Part shown: in pieces, positions 7,126 to 15,538 of the stretch
Numbering within the stretch: position 1 is the stretch's first letter
How the letters are laid out: every line of letters begins with the position of its first letter
From: Caballeronia humi
GTDB taxonomy: Bacteria > Pseudomonadota > Gammaproteobacteria > Burkholderiales > Burkholderiaceae
Length of the DNA: 64,000 nucleotides
Direction of reading: 5' to 3'
Assembly: GCF_001544475.1 (NCBI RefSeq)
Contig: NZ_FCNW02000035.1
Location: 1 to 64,000 of the forward strand
Program-made: the position numbers and the translations under genes
The notes under the pieces: model-generated
What the model was told of the DNA's origin: nothing
The model's input: only the letters and a program-made list of their open reading frames with translations
Databases searched by the model: none

Positions 7126-9426
7126 TCATGCCTTCGCCATCGCCTGGAGCCGCACTGGAACCGCCTTGGCCGCCGGCACCTTGCTGCGCTTCGCGTGGTG
7201 CGCGAGCGGGATCAGCAGATTGCACTCCGGGTAATAGCCCATCACGCAGCCGGCGGGGATGTCGAACGCGTGGACGCGCAGTCCGTCGAGCTTGCGCTCG
7301 ACGTCGTCGTTCGCGACGGTCGAGACCGTCACCGCTTCGTCTTCCGCGAGGCCCAGGCGCGTCATGTCGTCGCGATTCATCAGCAACACCTGACGGGTAT
7401 TGAAGATGCCGCGAAAGCGATCGTCAAGGGAATAAACGGTCGTGTTGAACTGACTGTCGCCGCGCGTGGTCATGAGGCGCAGCGTGCGCTCGCCGTCGAA
7501 GCGCATGTCCAGGTCCTCGCCCATGCCTTCCGGCGTGATGAAGTTTGCCTTGCCTGTTTTCGTCTTCCATTCGCGGTGCGAGGCGGCGAGCGGCCGGTGA
7601 AAGCCGCCCGGCCGCGACATACGCTGGTTGAAGTCCTTGAACTGGTCGGGATACGTGCGCTCGATCGCCTCGCGAACGAGCGAATAATCGCCGACCCAGG
7701 CGTCCCAGTCGACGGAACCGCTTGCCGGCGTGAGCGTCGCCTTCGCGAGGCCCGCGACGATCGCCGGCTCCGACAGCAAACGCTCGCTCGCCGGCGTCGC
7801 GAACCCTTGCGATGCGTGGATGCACGCGGTGCTGTCCTCAACCGTGACGATCTGAGCGCCGCCCGCCTGCCGGTCGACTTCAATGCGCCCCAGGCACGGC
7901 AGCAGGTACGCCGCGCGGCCATGCAGCAGATGGCTGCGGTTCAGGTGCGTCGCGATCTGCACGGTGAGCGGCAGCTTTTTCCACGCGGGCGCGAGCACGT
8001 CCTGATCGGGCGTGGCGCGCGCGAAATTGCCACCGAGTCCGAGGAACGCGTCGACGGTGCCGTCGCGCACGCCCGCGCAGACATCGACGGTCGCCATGCC
8101 TTCGTCGCGCGGCGGCTCGAAGCGGTACAGCTCGGCGAGCTTGTCTAGCGGCACGAGCGCGGGCTTCTCCGTGATCCCGACGGTGCGCTGCCCCTGCACG
8201 TTCGAATGCCCGCGAATCGGGCAGATTCCCGCGCCGGGCTTGCCGATGTTGCCGCCGAGCAGCATCAGGTTGGTCAGCATCTGCACGGCGAGCACGCCCT
8301 CGCGATGCTGCGTGATGCCCATGCCGAACAGGATCATGACGGCTTTCGCCTTTGCGTATTCGGCCGCGGCGCCTTCGAGCGCGGCGCGCGTCAAGGCGCT
8401 CTCGGCTTCGATATCGGCCCAGTTCGCGGCGCGCATCGCGTCGGCGAAGGTGTCGAAGCCGTGCGTGTGCTCGGCGATGAACGCGGCGTCGAGCACGCGC
8501 GGGCGGCCTTCTTCACGGGCGCGGTCGTCGGCTTCGATCAGCGCCTTGCAGATGCCCGTGACCGCCGCGATATCCCCGCCGATCTTCACCTGGTGATAGT
8601 GCGTGCTGATACGGGTTTCATCGGACGAAAGCATCTGTCCCGGCGACTGCGGATTCGCGAACGACACCAGCCCGCGCTCCTTGACCGGATTGAACGTGAT
8701 GATCTGCGCGTTGCGTTTCTGCCGCGCGTCCTGCAGCGGATGCAGCATGCGCGGCGCGTTCGTGCCGGTGTTGTGGCCGAAGAAGAAAAAGCAGTCGGTG
8801 TGATCGAAATCGTCGAGTGTCACGGTGCCGACCGGCACGCCGATCGTCTCCGGTAGCGCCACCGAGGTGCTCTCGTGGCACATGTTCGAGCTGTCCGGGA
8901 GGTTGTTCGTGCCGTACATGCGAGCGAAGAGCTGATACATGTACGACGTTTCGAGCGACGCGCGCCCCGACGCGTAGAACACGACGCGCTTCGGATCGAA
9001 GTCGCGCAACTGCGCGCCGATTTCGTCGAAGGCTTCGCTCCAGGCGATCGGGACGTAACGGTCGGAGGCGGCGTCGTAGCGCATCGGCTCGGTGAGTCGG
9101 CCTTGCGATTCGAGCTCGAAATCGGTCCACGCTTCGAGTGCGGCGAGCGTGTGATGCCGGAAGAATCCGGGCGTGCAGCGCTTGGTCGTGACTTCCCAGG
9201 CGGTCGCTTTCGCGCCGTTTTCGCAGAATTCGAAGAGATGCGGGTCGGCGGGCTTGGCCCACGAGCAACTGACGCACGCGAAGCCGTCAGGCTTGTTCTG
9301 GTGCATCAGGATGCGCGCGCCGTTCAGCGCAACGTGCTCCTTGACGAGGATCGACGCGACCGATTTCACCGATCCCCAGCCGCCGGCCGGATGGTCGTAT
9401 TTTTCGATACGAGGTAGCTTGCTCAT
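7126..9426 (-). CDS. FdhF/YdeP family molybdopterin oxidoreductase
   Basis: A 766-aa cytoplasmic molybdenum enzyme of the DMSO-reductase superfamily. An N-terminal CVSCSW motif with a further Cys ('LFEFCENGAK') supplies the Fe-S cluster. 'SSNMCHESTSVALPETIG' carries the probable Mo-ligand cysteine (Cys, not selenocysteine). 'CPIRGHSNVQGQRTVGI' and the C-terminal molydop-binding domain ('LRLMTTRGDSQFNTTVYS') follow. YdeP-type proteins are formate-dehydrogenase-like and linked to acid resistance in E. coli; the true substrate is not known. Start at 9426 (MSKLPRIEKYDHPAGG) has GGAG upstream; the longer frame is not supported. No fdhD or other subunit genes are adjacent. Confidence 0.9.
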   Translation of the reverse strand: MSKLPRIEKYDHPAGGWGSVKSVASILVKEHVALNGARILMHQNKPDGFACVSCSWAKPADPHLFEFCENGAKATAWEVTTKRCTPGFFRHHTLAALEAWTDFELESQGRLTEPMRYDAASDRYVPIAWSEAFDEIGAQLRDFDPKRVVFYASGRASLETSYMYQLFARMYGTNNLPDSSNMCHESTSVALPETIGVPVGTVTLDDFDHTDCFFFFGHNTGTNAPRMLHPLQDARQKRNAQIITFNPVKERGLVSFANPQSPGQMLSSDETRISTHYHQVKIGGDIAAVTGICKALIEADDRAREEGRPRVLDAAFIAEHTHGFDTFADAMRAANWADIEAESALTRAALEGAAAEYAKAKAVMILFGMGITQHREGVLAVQMLTNLMLLGGNIGKPGAGICPIRGHSNVQGQRTVGITEKPALVPLDKLAELYRFEPPRDEGMATVDVCAGVRDGTVDAFLGLGGNFARATPDQDVLAPAWKKLPLTVQIATHLNRSHLLHGRAAYLLPCLGRIEVDRQAGGAQIVTVEDSTACIHASQGFATPASERLLSEPAIVAGLAKATLTPASGSVDWDAWVGDYSLVREAIERTYPDQFKDFNQRMSRPGGFHRPLAASHREWKTKTGKANFITPEGMGEDLDMRFDGERTLRLMTTRGDSQFNTTVYSLDDRFRGIFNTRQVLLMNRDDMTRLGLAEDEAVTVSTVANDDVERKLDGLRVHAFDIPAGCVMGYYPECNLLIPLAHHAKRSKVPAAKAVPVRLQAMAKA

Positions 9427-9512
9427 TGCGTTCTTCTCCACGACGACAGGTTTAATCGTGGATTGAGCAATAAACAGGCTCGATGCGGCGGTTTTTGCAA
9501 CGGTCAGCAAAA

Positions 9513-9552
9513 CGAAAGCCGCCGGCCCGCGATGGCGGAGCGGCGGCTTTCG
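9513..9552. terminator. Rho-independent terminator
   Basis: 12-bp stem CGAAAGCCGCCG (9513-9524) / CGGCGGCTTTCG (9541-9552). Read on the minus strand it is followed by TTTT, so it ends transcription of the membrane-protein gene at 9578-10072 before the FdhF/YdeP gene. Confidence 0.8.
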
Positions 9553-9577
9553 GTTTCTCTGCTGCGCGGCGCGGTGC

Positions 9578-10072
9578 TTACGTCTCCCCGTTCCCGTCCT
9601 CAGCCGGAAGGGTCTTCGGCAAGAACGCTTCCGCGCGCTCCCGAATCGCCTCGATCTCACCCGTGACAAACGTCCGGTTATCCGCCGCGAGCGCGCTTTG
9701 ATACGACGCGCCTTCCGGCACCCGATGCAGCAGCGCGCGCAATTCACCTTGCGTCGTCTGCTCGACGGGTTCGAAGTTGTACAACCGCAGCATCAGTTCC
9801 GTGCGCTCATGCAGCACGAACAAACACCCCGCGAACACCGCGACGCCCAGCACTTCCTGCGCGCCGAAGCGAAACTCGGCCGGCACCGGCGAAAACGGCA
9901 GCCAAACGATCGCGGCGAAGCCGGCGAGCGCCAGCGCGATCGTCACGTTGAGCAAGAGTCGCACGCGCGCGACGATCCGGTCATGTTCCGCCCGGAGCTG
10001 CCCGGCCGATTTCGGCACGAGCGCAGTACGTTGTTTTTGCTGGCGAAGTTCTGAGAACGGGAGAGCGGCCAT
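9578..10072 (-). CDS. Two-TM membrane protein of unknown function (164 aa)
   Basis: Cytoplasmic basic N-terminus ('FSELRQQKQRTALVPKSAGQLRAEHDRIVARVRLL'), TM1 about residues 40-61 ('LLNVTIALALAGFAAIVWL'), TM2 about 74-92 ('VLGVAVFAGCLFVLH'), then an acidic, helix-rich cytoplasmic C-terminus ending KTLPAEDGNGET. No family is recognised. It is flanked by terminators/intergenic space, so it is probably monocistronic. Confidence 0.7.
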   Translation of the reverse strand: MAALPFSELRQQKQRTALVPKSAGQLRAEHDRIVARVRLLLNVTIALALAGFAAIVWLPFSPVPAEFRFGAQEVLGVAVFAGCLFVLHERTELMLRLYNFEPVEQTTQGELRALLHRVPEGASYQSALAADNRTFVTGEIEAIRERAEAFLPKTLPAEDGNGET

Positions 10073-10178
10073 GTGAGCGGTGTGCCTCGAAGCGTGAAGG
10101 TAACGCCCGTATTAACGCTTCGCTTACAGGAACGTTGACGCCGGTTACGTCCTGTTTCATCACATCCGCCCGAAAATT

Positions 10179-11654
10179 TCACGCCTTGAGCGGCGTCCTC
10201 ACGCTGGCGGTGCCGTCGGCGATCTGGCTCGCGAACACGAGCGCCTCGACGATCGTCCCGAATACCTCGTCGCGTACCTTCGGGTCCATCACGCGCAGCA
10301 CGTACGACGGGTGATAGGTCGGCACGACGATGCGTCCGCGATGCTCGATCGTCTTGCCGAGGTACTCGGAAAGCGCCGTCCGATGCCCCGTCAGCGACTT
10401 GAGCGCCGTCGCCCCGAGCGCGACGACGACCTTCGGCGCGACGCGCGCCAGTTCCTCGTCGAGCCAGTGGCGGCAGGCCTCGCGCTCGCGCTGCGCGGGC
10501 TGCTGCTGCACGCGCTCCTCGCCCTGCCGCTCCCACTTGAAGTGCTTCACCGCGTTGGTCAGATAGAGCGTCTCGCGCGGCATCTGCGCCTCGGCGAGCG
10601 CTTCTTCGAGCAGCTTGCCCGCCGGCCCGACGAACGGCTCGCCCGTCAGGTCCTCCTGATCGCCCGGCTGCTCGCCGACCAGCATGATCCGCGCGTTCGC
10701 CGGCCCGACGCCCCCGACCGGCTGCGTCGCGTTGCGCCACAGCGCGCAGCGCTTGCAGGCATCGAGCGAAGGGGGTTTCGTCTTGAGCGACGGCCCGTCG
10801 AGCGGCTCCATGTCGATCGCGACTTCCATCTCCGGCGGCACGTTGCGCGGACGGCGGTCGCGCCGCGTGCCGGGATCGGGGCGGCCGATCAGCGCCGGAT
10901 CGGCTTTCGCGTCCGGCGGACTCTTCCAGTAGCGCACCGGCATGTGCGACGCCATCTCGGCCGCGTTGGCGAGCGCCGGGGCGAACGTGCTCTCGTAGTA
11001 CGCGAGCCAGAGCGCTTCGATTGCGTCGCCGCTGACGGCTTCTCCCGGCGACGCCAGCTCGGTCGGCTTCGGCTCCGGCTCGCTCGTGCGATCGACGCGC
11101 AGCAGGGCGCCGTCCCAGAACGCGGCGCCGTGCGGCGTCGCGATCATCCAGGTGGCGCTGCCCATGCGCGTCGCGAAACTGAGCGCGGCGTGCTCCAGCA
11201 GGTCGTGCACCGGCTCGAACCAGCTGATGAACTCGGGCGGCCCAAGCGACGAATCGCGATGCCGAAAGCGCAGGAACTTCTTCATGTGCGTCTCTTCGGC
11301 CTGCACGGCTTCGACCATTTCGTGGAGGCGCCGGCCGTCGGAGTCGTCCAGGGAGACGACCGCGCGGTCGCCCTGCGTCCAGCGCCAGAGCGCCTTGTAG
11401 AGAAACGGCCAGCGGTCGCGCACGCGATAGCACGAGGCTGTCTCGATCATGTCGAGAAAGCCGCGCGCGATCTTGACTGGCGGCGGCGCGCCGGGCGCGT
11501 CCGGCATGGGATCGATGCTGCCGAACACGGTCGCCGAGTCGGATGCCTCCCGCCACAAGAGCCCCTCCGGCGAGATGCCGCGCGCGAGCAGGTCCCGCGC
11601 GGCGTCGCGCCACGAGGCATAAGACGGTTCGATGACAACGCTGTTCAACGGCAT
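10179..11654 (-). CDS. DUF4130-UdgX-type fusion protein with altered R-loop
   Basis: A 491-aa protein. Residues about 5-250 match the DUF4130 'probable DNA metabolism' domain; residues about 294-480 match the family-4/UdgX uracil-DNA glycosylase fold. GEQPGDQED (327-335) is the UdgX motif A, 'YLTNAVKHFKWE' follows, and HPSYVLR (His448) is the second active-site motif. UdgX enzymes carry KRRIH in the R-loop, whose His forms a covalent bond to the abasic sugar; here the aligned residues 379-383 read EERVQ (10506-10520). The fusion is known elsewhere and is usually next to a radical-SAM partner, which is absent here. A LexA box lies 27 nt upstream of the ATG. Likely role: binding or repair of uracil in DNA, with altered chemistry. 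Confidence 0.85.
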   Translation of the reverse strand: MPLNSVVIEPSYASWRDAARDLLARGISPEGLLWREASDSATVFGSIDPMPDAPGAPPPVKIARGFLDMIETASCYRVRDRWPFLYKALWRWTQGDRAVVSLDDSDGRRLHEMVEAVQAEETHMKKFLRFRHRDSSLGPPEFISWFEPVHDLLEHAALSFATRMGSATWMIATPHGAAFWDGALLRVDRTSEPEPKPTELASPGEAVSGDAIEALWLAYYESTFAPALANAAEMASHMPVRYWKSPPDAKADPALIGRPDPGTRRDRRPRNVPPEMEVAIDMEPLDGPSLKTKPPSLDACKRCALWRNATQPVGGVGPANARIMLVGEQPGDQEDLTGEPFVGPAGKLLEEALAEAQMPRETLYLTNAVKHFKWERQGEERVQQQPAQREREACRHWLDEELARVAPKVVVALGATALKSLTGHRTALSEYLGKTIEHRGRIVVPTYHPSYVLRVMDPKVRDEVFGTIVEALVFASQIADGTASVRTPLKA

Positions 11655-11681
11655 GACGGGATCGGCAAGAATCGATGAAAG

Positions 11682-11701
11682 TACTGTATATCCATACAGT
11701 A
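11682..11701 (-). promoter_or_regulatory. LexA (SOS) box
   Basis: TACTGTATATCCATACAGTA differs from the E. coli-type consensus TACTGTATATATATACAGTA only in the two central bases, so CTG-N10-CAG and both flanks are intact. It lies 27 bp upstream of the DUF4130-UdgX start, which makes that gene a very likely member of the SOS regulon. The divergent glycosyltransferase start is about 175 bp away. Confidence 0.88.
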
Positions 11702-11875
11702 TTCTAGCGACGCCCGCGCCATCGCCGCAACTTTTTCGAGATGATCAGGCCCTTTGCTCTCAATGGGTTAGCCGCCATTGCACAACGTGAAACGCTGGGA
11801 ACAGTGTTTGCTGAACGCTCCGCATCGCGGCCGCCGGCAACGGCCCGCCGAACCAATACGAACGGAGTCAACAAC

Positions 11876-12568
11876 ATGCTCGGCATCGTCATACCCGCCC
11901 ACAACGAGGCAGCGCACATCGGGGAATGCGTGGCGTGCGCCCAGCGCGCCGCGAATCATCATCAATTGCTGGGGGAAGAGGTCCGCGTGATCGTCGTGCT
12001 CGACAGTTGCACCGACGACACCGAAGCCATCGCACGCGCGCTCGGCGCCGATGTAACGGTGATCGACGCGCGCAACGTCGGCATGGCGCGCGCGCACGGG
12101 GCGGAGCGGGCGCTCGCGCTCGGGGCGCGCTGGCTCGCGTTCACCGACGCGGATACCACCGTCGCCGACGACTGGCTCGTGCAGCAACTCGATTGCTGCG
12201 CCGATGCCGTGTGCGGCGTGGTCGGCGTGCGCGACTGGTCGCCGCATGTGGCGGAGGTGCGGGCGCATTTCGGCGCGACCTACACCGATGCCGATGGTCA
12301 TCGGCATATTCACGGCGCGAATCTCGGCGTGTCGGCGCATGCGTATCTGCGCGCGGGGGGCTTCGCGCCGCTGGAGTCGAGCGAGGACGTGGCGCTCGTC
12401 GAATCGCTGATGGCGACCGGCGCGCGCATCGAATGGAGCGCGGGGCCGCGCGTGGTGACGAGCGCGCGGACGGATTTTCGGGCGACGAAGGGTTTCGGAG
12501 CGACGCTGGTGGAAGTCGGGCGGCGCTATTTCACGCCTGCGGAGCCGGTCGGGGCGCTGGCGGCTTGA
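11876..12568 (+). CDS. Family 2 glycosyltransferase
   Basis: A 230-aa GT-A fold transferase. It begins MLGIVIPAHNEAAHIGECV, the typical GT2 nucleotide-sugar entry, and has 'VIVVLDSCTDDT' and the DxD-type 'FTDADTTVADDWL'. 'HIHGANLGVSAHAYLRAGGF' and 'SSEDVALVESLMATG' are the acceptor-side ED motif. Start at 11876 is chosen because ACGGAG precedes it and the conserved domain begins at once; an upstream Met at 11741 adds a low-complexity stretch. No membrane segment is seen. Substrate and acceptor are unknown; it has no sugar-pathway neighbours. Confidence 0.85.
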   Translation: MLGIVIPAHNEAAHIGECVACAQRAANHHQLLGEEVRVIVVLDSCTDDTEAIARALGADVTVIDARNVGMARAHGAERALALGARWLAFTDADTTVADDWLVQQLDCCADAVCGVVGVRDWSPHVAEVRAHFGATYTDADGHRHIHGANLGVSAHAYLRAGGFAPLESSEDVALVESLMATGARIEWSAGPRVVTSARTDFRATKGFGATLVEVGRRYFTPAEPVGALAA

Positions 12569-12620
12569 TCAACAGCGGTCGCCCACGGCTGTGCCGCGTC
12601 ACGCCGCCGACCCAAGACCA

Positions 12621-13208
12621 TCACCCCGTCACCAAATCTCCCGGCAGATCGACATCGCGGAGGATATTCGGGTCGTCCACGTCGATACGACGCACCGGGT
12701 TGAGCGTATTCAGCGAGCGCGCGCCGGCGTCGCCGTCGAGGGTTCCAAGCGCCTTTGCGTGCGCGCGCCCGAAGCCCACAGGATGCCCGCGCTGGTCGCG
12801 ATAGTAGGGTGCCACGAGCGGCGTGCCGCCATCGAGCGCGCGCGCCACCGCTTCGATCGTCTGCGGTTCGATCCACGGCATGTCGCCGAGCGCGACGAGC
12901 CAGCCTTCCGCGTCGGACCTCGCGCGCACTGCGGCCGCGAGCGTCGCGCCCATGCCGCGCTCGGCATCGATCGCGAAAATCACGTCGCAGCCCGCTTCGT
13001 TCAGCACATCGGCGAGCTTTTCCGCGCCGGGCCGCACGACCGCGACCACCTGCGCCACCACCGACAACAACCGCCGCGCCGACTGAAACACGACCGGCGT
13101 GCCGTCGGGCAGCGTGGCGAGCAGCTTGTTGTGGATGCCGGACGGGTCGAAACGCGTGCCGAGACCAGCGGCGAGCAGAACGCCGGTCGCATTCGATGAA
13201 AAGGTCAT
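12621..13208 (-). CDS. MocA-like molybdenum cofactor cytidylyltransferase
   Basis: A 195-aa nucleotidyltransferase of the MobA/MocA type. 'GVLLAAGLGTRFDPSGIHNKLL' is the CTP-binding loop with the GxGxRF signature, and 'WLVALGDMPWIEPQTIEAV' carries the conserved D of the metal site. MocA joins CMP to molybdopterin, giving MCD, the cofactor form used by xanthine-oxidase-family enzymes such as PaoABC. The gene lies just downstream of paoABC on the same strand, which supports MocA over MobA; a terminator between them suggests its own promoter or readthrough. Start: ATG at 13208. Confidence 0.85.
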   Translation of the reverse strand: MTFSSNATGVLLAAGLGTRFDPSGIHNKLLATLPDGTPVVFQSARRLLSVVAQVVAVVRPGAEKLADVLNEAGCDVIFAIDAERGMGATLAAAVRARSDAEGWLVALGDMPWIEPQTIEAVARALDGGTPLVAPYYRDQRGHPVGFGRAHAKALGTLDGDAGARSLNTLNPVRRIDVDDPNILRDVDLPGDLVTG

Positions 13209-13279
13209 GGCCGGTCCGTCGCAAAGGGGGATGGCGTCGATTGTGCAGCGCGTCGAACGCAGTCGCAAGTTGTCACAAA

Positions 13280-13310
13280 AAACCCGCGCGAACTTGTGTC
13301 GCGCGGGTTT
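13280..13310 (-). terminator. Rho-independent terminator after paoABC
   Basis: 12-bp stem AAACCCGCGCGA / TCGCGCGGGTTT with a 7-nt loop; on the minus strand it is followed by TTTTTGTG. It lies 6 bp beyond the paoC stop codon. Confidence 0.88.
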
Positions 13311-13315
13311 GACAC

Positions 13316-15538
13316 TCACACCGTCCGCTTCGTCAGCACCTTGTCGAGCGTCACCGGCAGGTCGCGCACGCGCACGCCAGTCGCGTGATAAACCGCATTC
13401 GCGATCGCCGCCGACACCCCCGTGATCCCGATCTCGCCGATCCCCCGCGCCCCGAGCGGGTTGATATACGGGTCCCCCGGGCCGACGAACGAAATATCCA
13501 GCGCGCCGATATCCGCATTCACCGGCACGTGGTACTCCGCGAGATTTGCGTTCGTATAGCGGCCGTAGCGCGCATCGAGATCGCTTTTTTCGAGCAGCGC
13601 CGTCCCGATTCCCCACACGATGCCGCCCATCAACTGGCTGTGCGCCGTCTTCGCGTTCAGCAGATTGCCGACGTCGTACACGCCGACTACCCGCGCCACG
13701 CGAATCGTGCCGAGGTCTTCATCGACGTGGACTTCGGTGAACACCGCCCCGAACGAGTGAAACGAATACTGCTGTTTTTCGCTGCCCGGCTTGACCGTCG
13801 CCGACGCCTCGACTGGCTTCCCGCCGTTTCGCGCGATGATCGCCGCCGCCGGATCGCGCTTCGACGGCGTCGAGCGGCTCATGACCCAGCCGTTCTCGAC
13901 CGTGACATCGTCACGCGCGACGCCTGAGAGAGGCGAGCCGCTATCGGCTAGCGCGAGCGCGATCAGCCGGTCGCGCGCTTCGGTCGCGGCCGCGCGCACC
14001 GCCGGCGAAACACTCGCAACCGACTGCGATCCGCCCGACACCGGCGCTTTCGGCAGCGACGAATCGCCGAGCGCGAAGTGCACGTTCTCGGGCGCGAAAC
14101 CGAGCGCATCGGCGGCGACCTGCGTCATCACCGTGTAGGTGCCGGTGCCGAGATCCTGCGTGCCGGAGGCGACCATCGCCGTGCCGTCGGGCAGGATGCG
14201 CGCGATCGCCGACGCCTCGCTGCGGTTCGCCGGATACGTCGCCGACGCCACGCCCATGCCGATCAGCGTATGTCCGTCGCGCATCGAACGCGGCTGCGGA
14301 TTGCGCCGCGCCCAGCCGAATTTGTCCGCGCCCGCCTGATAACACTCGCGCAACGCCTTGCTCGACCACGGTTTTTTTTCCTGCGGCTCGGTTTCGGCGT
14401 AGTTCTTCAGGCGAAACGCGATCGGGTCCATGCGCAATTGCGAGGCCATTTCGTCCATCGCCGATTCCAGCGCGAACGAGCCGCTCGTCTCACCGGGGGC
14501 GCGCGTGAAGGTCGGCGTGCCGATGTCGAGCTTGACCAGCTTGTGCGACGTCGATTGATGCGGCACCGCGTACATCATCCGCGAGACGATCGCGGAGGTT
14601 TCGGTCCAGTCTTCGAAGGTCGAGGTGGTCGAGATCGAATCGTGGCGCATGCCGGTGAGCGTGCCGTCGTCGCGGGCGGCGATCTGAATGTGCTGCTCGG
14701 TGAACGGCCGGTTGCCGACGATGCCCCACATCTGCGTGCGCTCCAGCACGAGCCGCACGGGCCGGCCGGTCTGCTTCGCGGCCATCGCGGCGAGCACGAC
14801 GTGCGACCACACCGAGCCCTTGCAGCCAAACCCGCCGCCGACGAACGGGCAGATCACGCGCACGTTGGCGTCGGGGATGCCGAGCAGCTTCGCGACCGCG
14901 CTTTTTGCGCCGGAGACGCCTTGCGTGGCGTCGTAGAGCGTGAGATTCGGGCCGTCCCAGCGGGCAAGTGTCGCGTGCGGCTCCATCGGATTGTGGTGCT
15001 CGTAGGGCGTCGTATAGACGGCGTCGAGCCGCGTCGGGCCTTGCTGCAGGCCGGCGTCGACGTCGCCGCGCCGGGTCGTCACCGGGCGGTTGTTCATCTT
15101 TTCCGGCGCGTAGGCGCGGGGCTTTTCGCGCTGGAAATCGGCGGTCGGCGCGGCGGTTTCATAGCGCACCTGGACGCGGCGCGCCGCGTCGGTGGCGCGC
15201 TCCAGCGTGTCCGCGACCACGACGGCTACCGGCTCGTTGCTGTAGCGCACCTCGTTGGTCTGCAAGAGCGTGAGCTTGCGCACGGCGGGCGGCTCTGCAT
15301 TGGCGACGCCGCCGTTCGGCAGGCGCATCGCGGTCTGGTACGTCATCACGAGCAGCACGCCGGGCATCGACTGCGCTTGAATCCTGTCGATCGACGCGAT
15401 TTTTCCGCGCGCAATCGTACTTGTCACGAGCACCGCGTGAGCGAGCTTCGACTCGGGGTTGTCGGCGGAATAGCGCGCCTGGCCGGTCACTTTGAGCACG
15501 CCGTCGGTGCGATCGAGCGGTTGTCCGATGTAAGTCAT
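13316..15538 (-). CDS. paoC: Periplasmic aldehyde oxidoreductase, molybdenum subunit
   Basis: A 740-aa xanthine-oxidase-family large subunit (E. coli PaoC is about 732 aa) that binds the MCD cofactor and oxidises aldehydes to carboxylic acids. Landmarks are 'PFVGGGFGCKG', 'GETSGSFALESAMDEMA', 'GTQDLGTGTYTVMTQVAADAL', and the catalytic glutamate in GARGIGEIGITG near the C-terminus. It starts at 15538 (MTYIGQPLDRTDGVLKVTG), overlapping the paoB stop by 4 nt (ATGA), so the genes are translationally coupled. The much longer frame upstream is a shadow of paoB. It has no signal peptide of its own; export would be with TAT-signal-bearing PaoA. Confidence 0.93.
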   Translation of the reverse strand: MTYIGQPLDRTDGVLKVTGQARYSADNPESKLAHAVLVTSTIARGKIASIDRIQAQSMPGVLLVMTYQTAMRLPNGGVANAEPPAVRKLTLLQTNEVRYSNEPVAVVVADTLERATDAARRVQVRYETAAPTADFQREKPRAYAPEKMNNRPVTTRRGDVDAGLQQGPTRLDAVYTTPYEHHNPMEPHATLARWDGPNLTLYDATQGVSGAKSAVAKLLGIPDANVRVICPFVGGGFGCKGSVWSHVVLAAMAAKQTGRPVRLVLERTQMWGIVGNRPFTEQHIQIAARDDGTLTGMRHDSISTTSTFEDWTETSAIVSRMMYAVPHQSTSHKLVKLDIGTPTFTRAPGETSGSFALESAMDEMASQLRMDPIAFRLKNYAETEPQEKKPWSSKALRECYQAGADKFGWARRNPQPRSMRDGHTLIGMGVASATYPANRSEASAIARILPDGTAMVASGTQDLGTGTYTVMTQVAADALGFAPENVHFALGDSSLPKAPVSGGSQSVASVSPAVRAAATEARDRLIALALADSGSPLSGVARDDVTVENGWVMSRSTPSKRDPAAAIIARNGGKPVEASATVKPGSEKQQYSFHSFGAVFTEVHVDEDLGTIRVARVVGVYDVGNLLNAKTAHSQLMGGIVWGIGTALLEKSDLDARYGRYTNANLAEYHVPVNADIGALDISFVGPGDPYINPLGARGIGEIGITGVSAAIANAVYHATGVRVRDLPVTLDKVLTKRTV

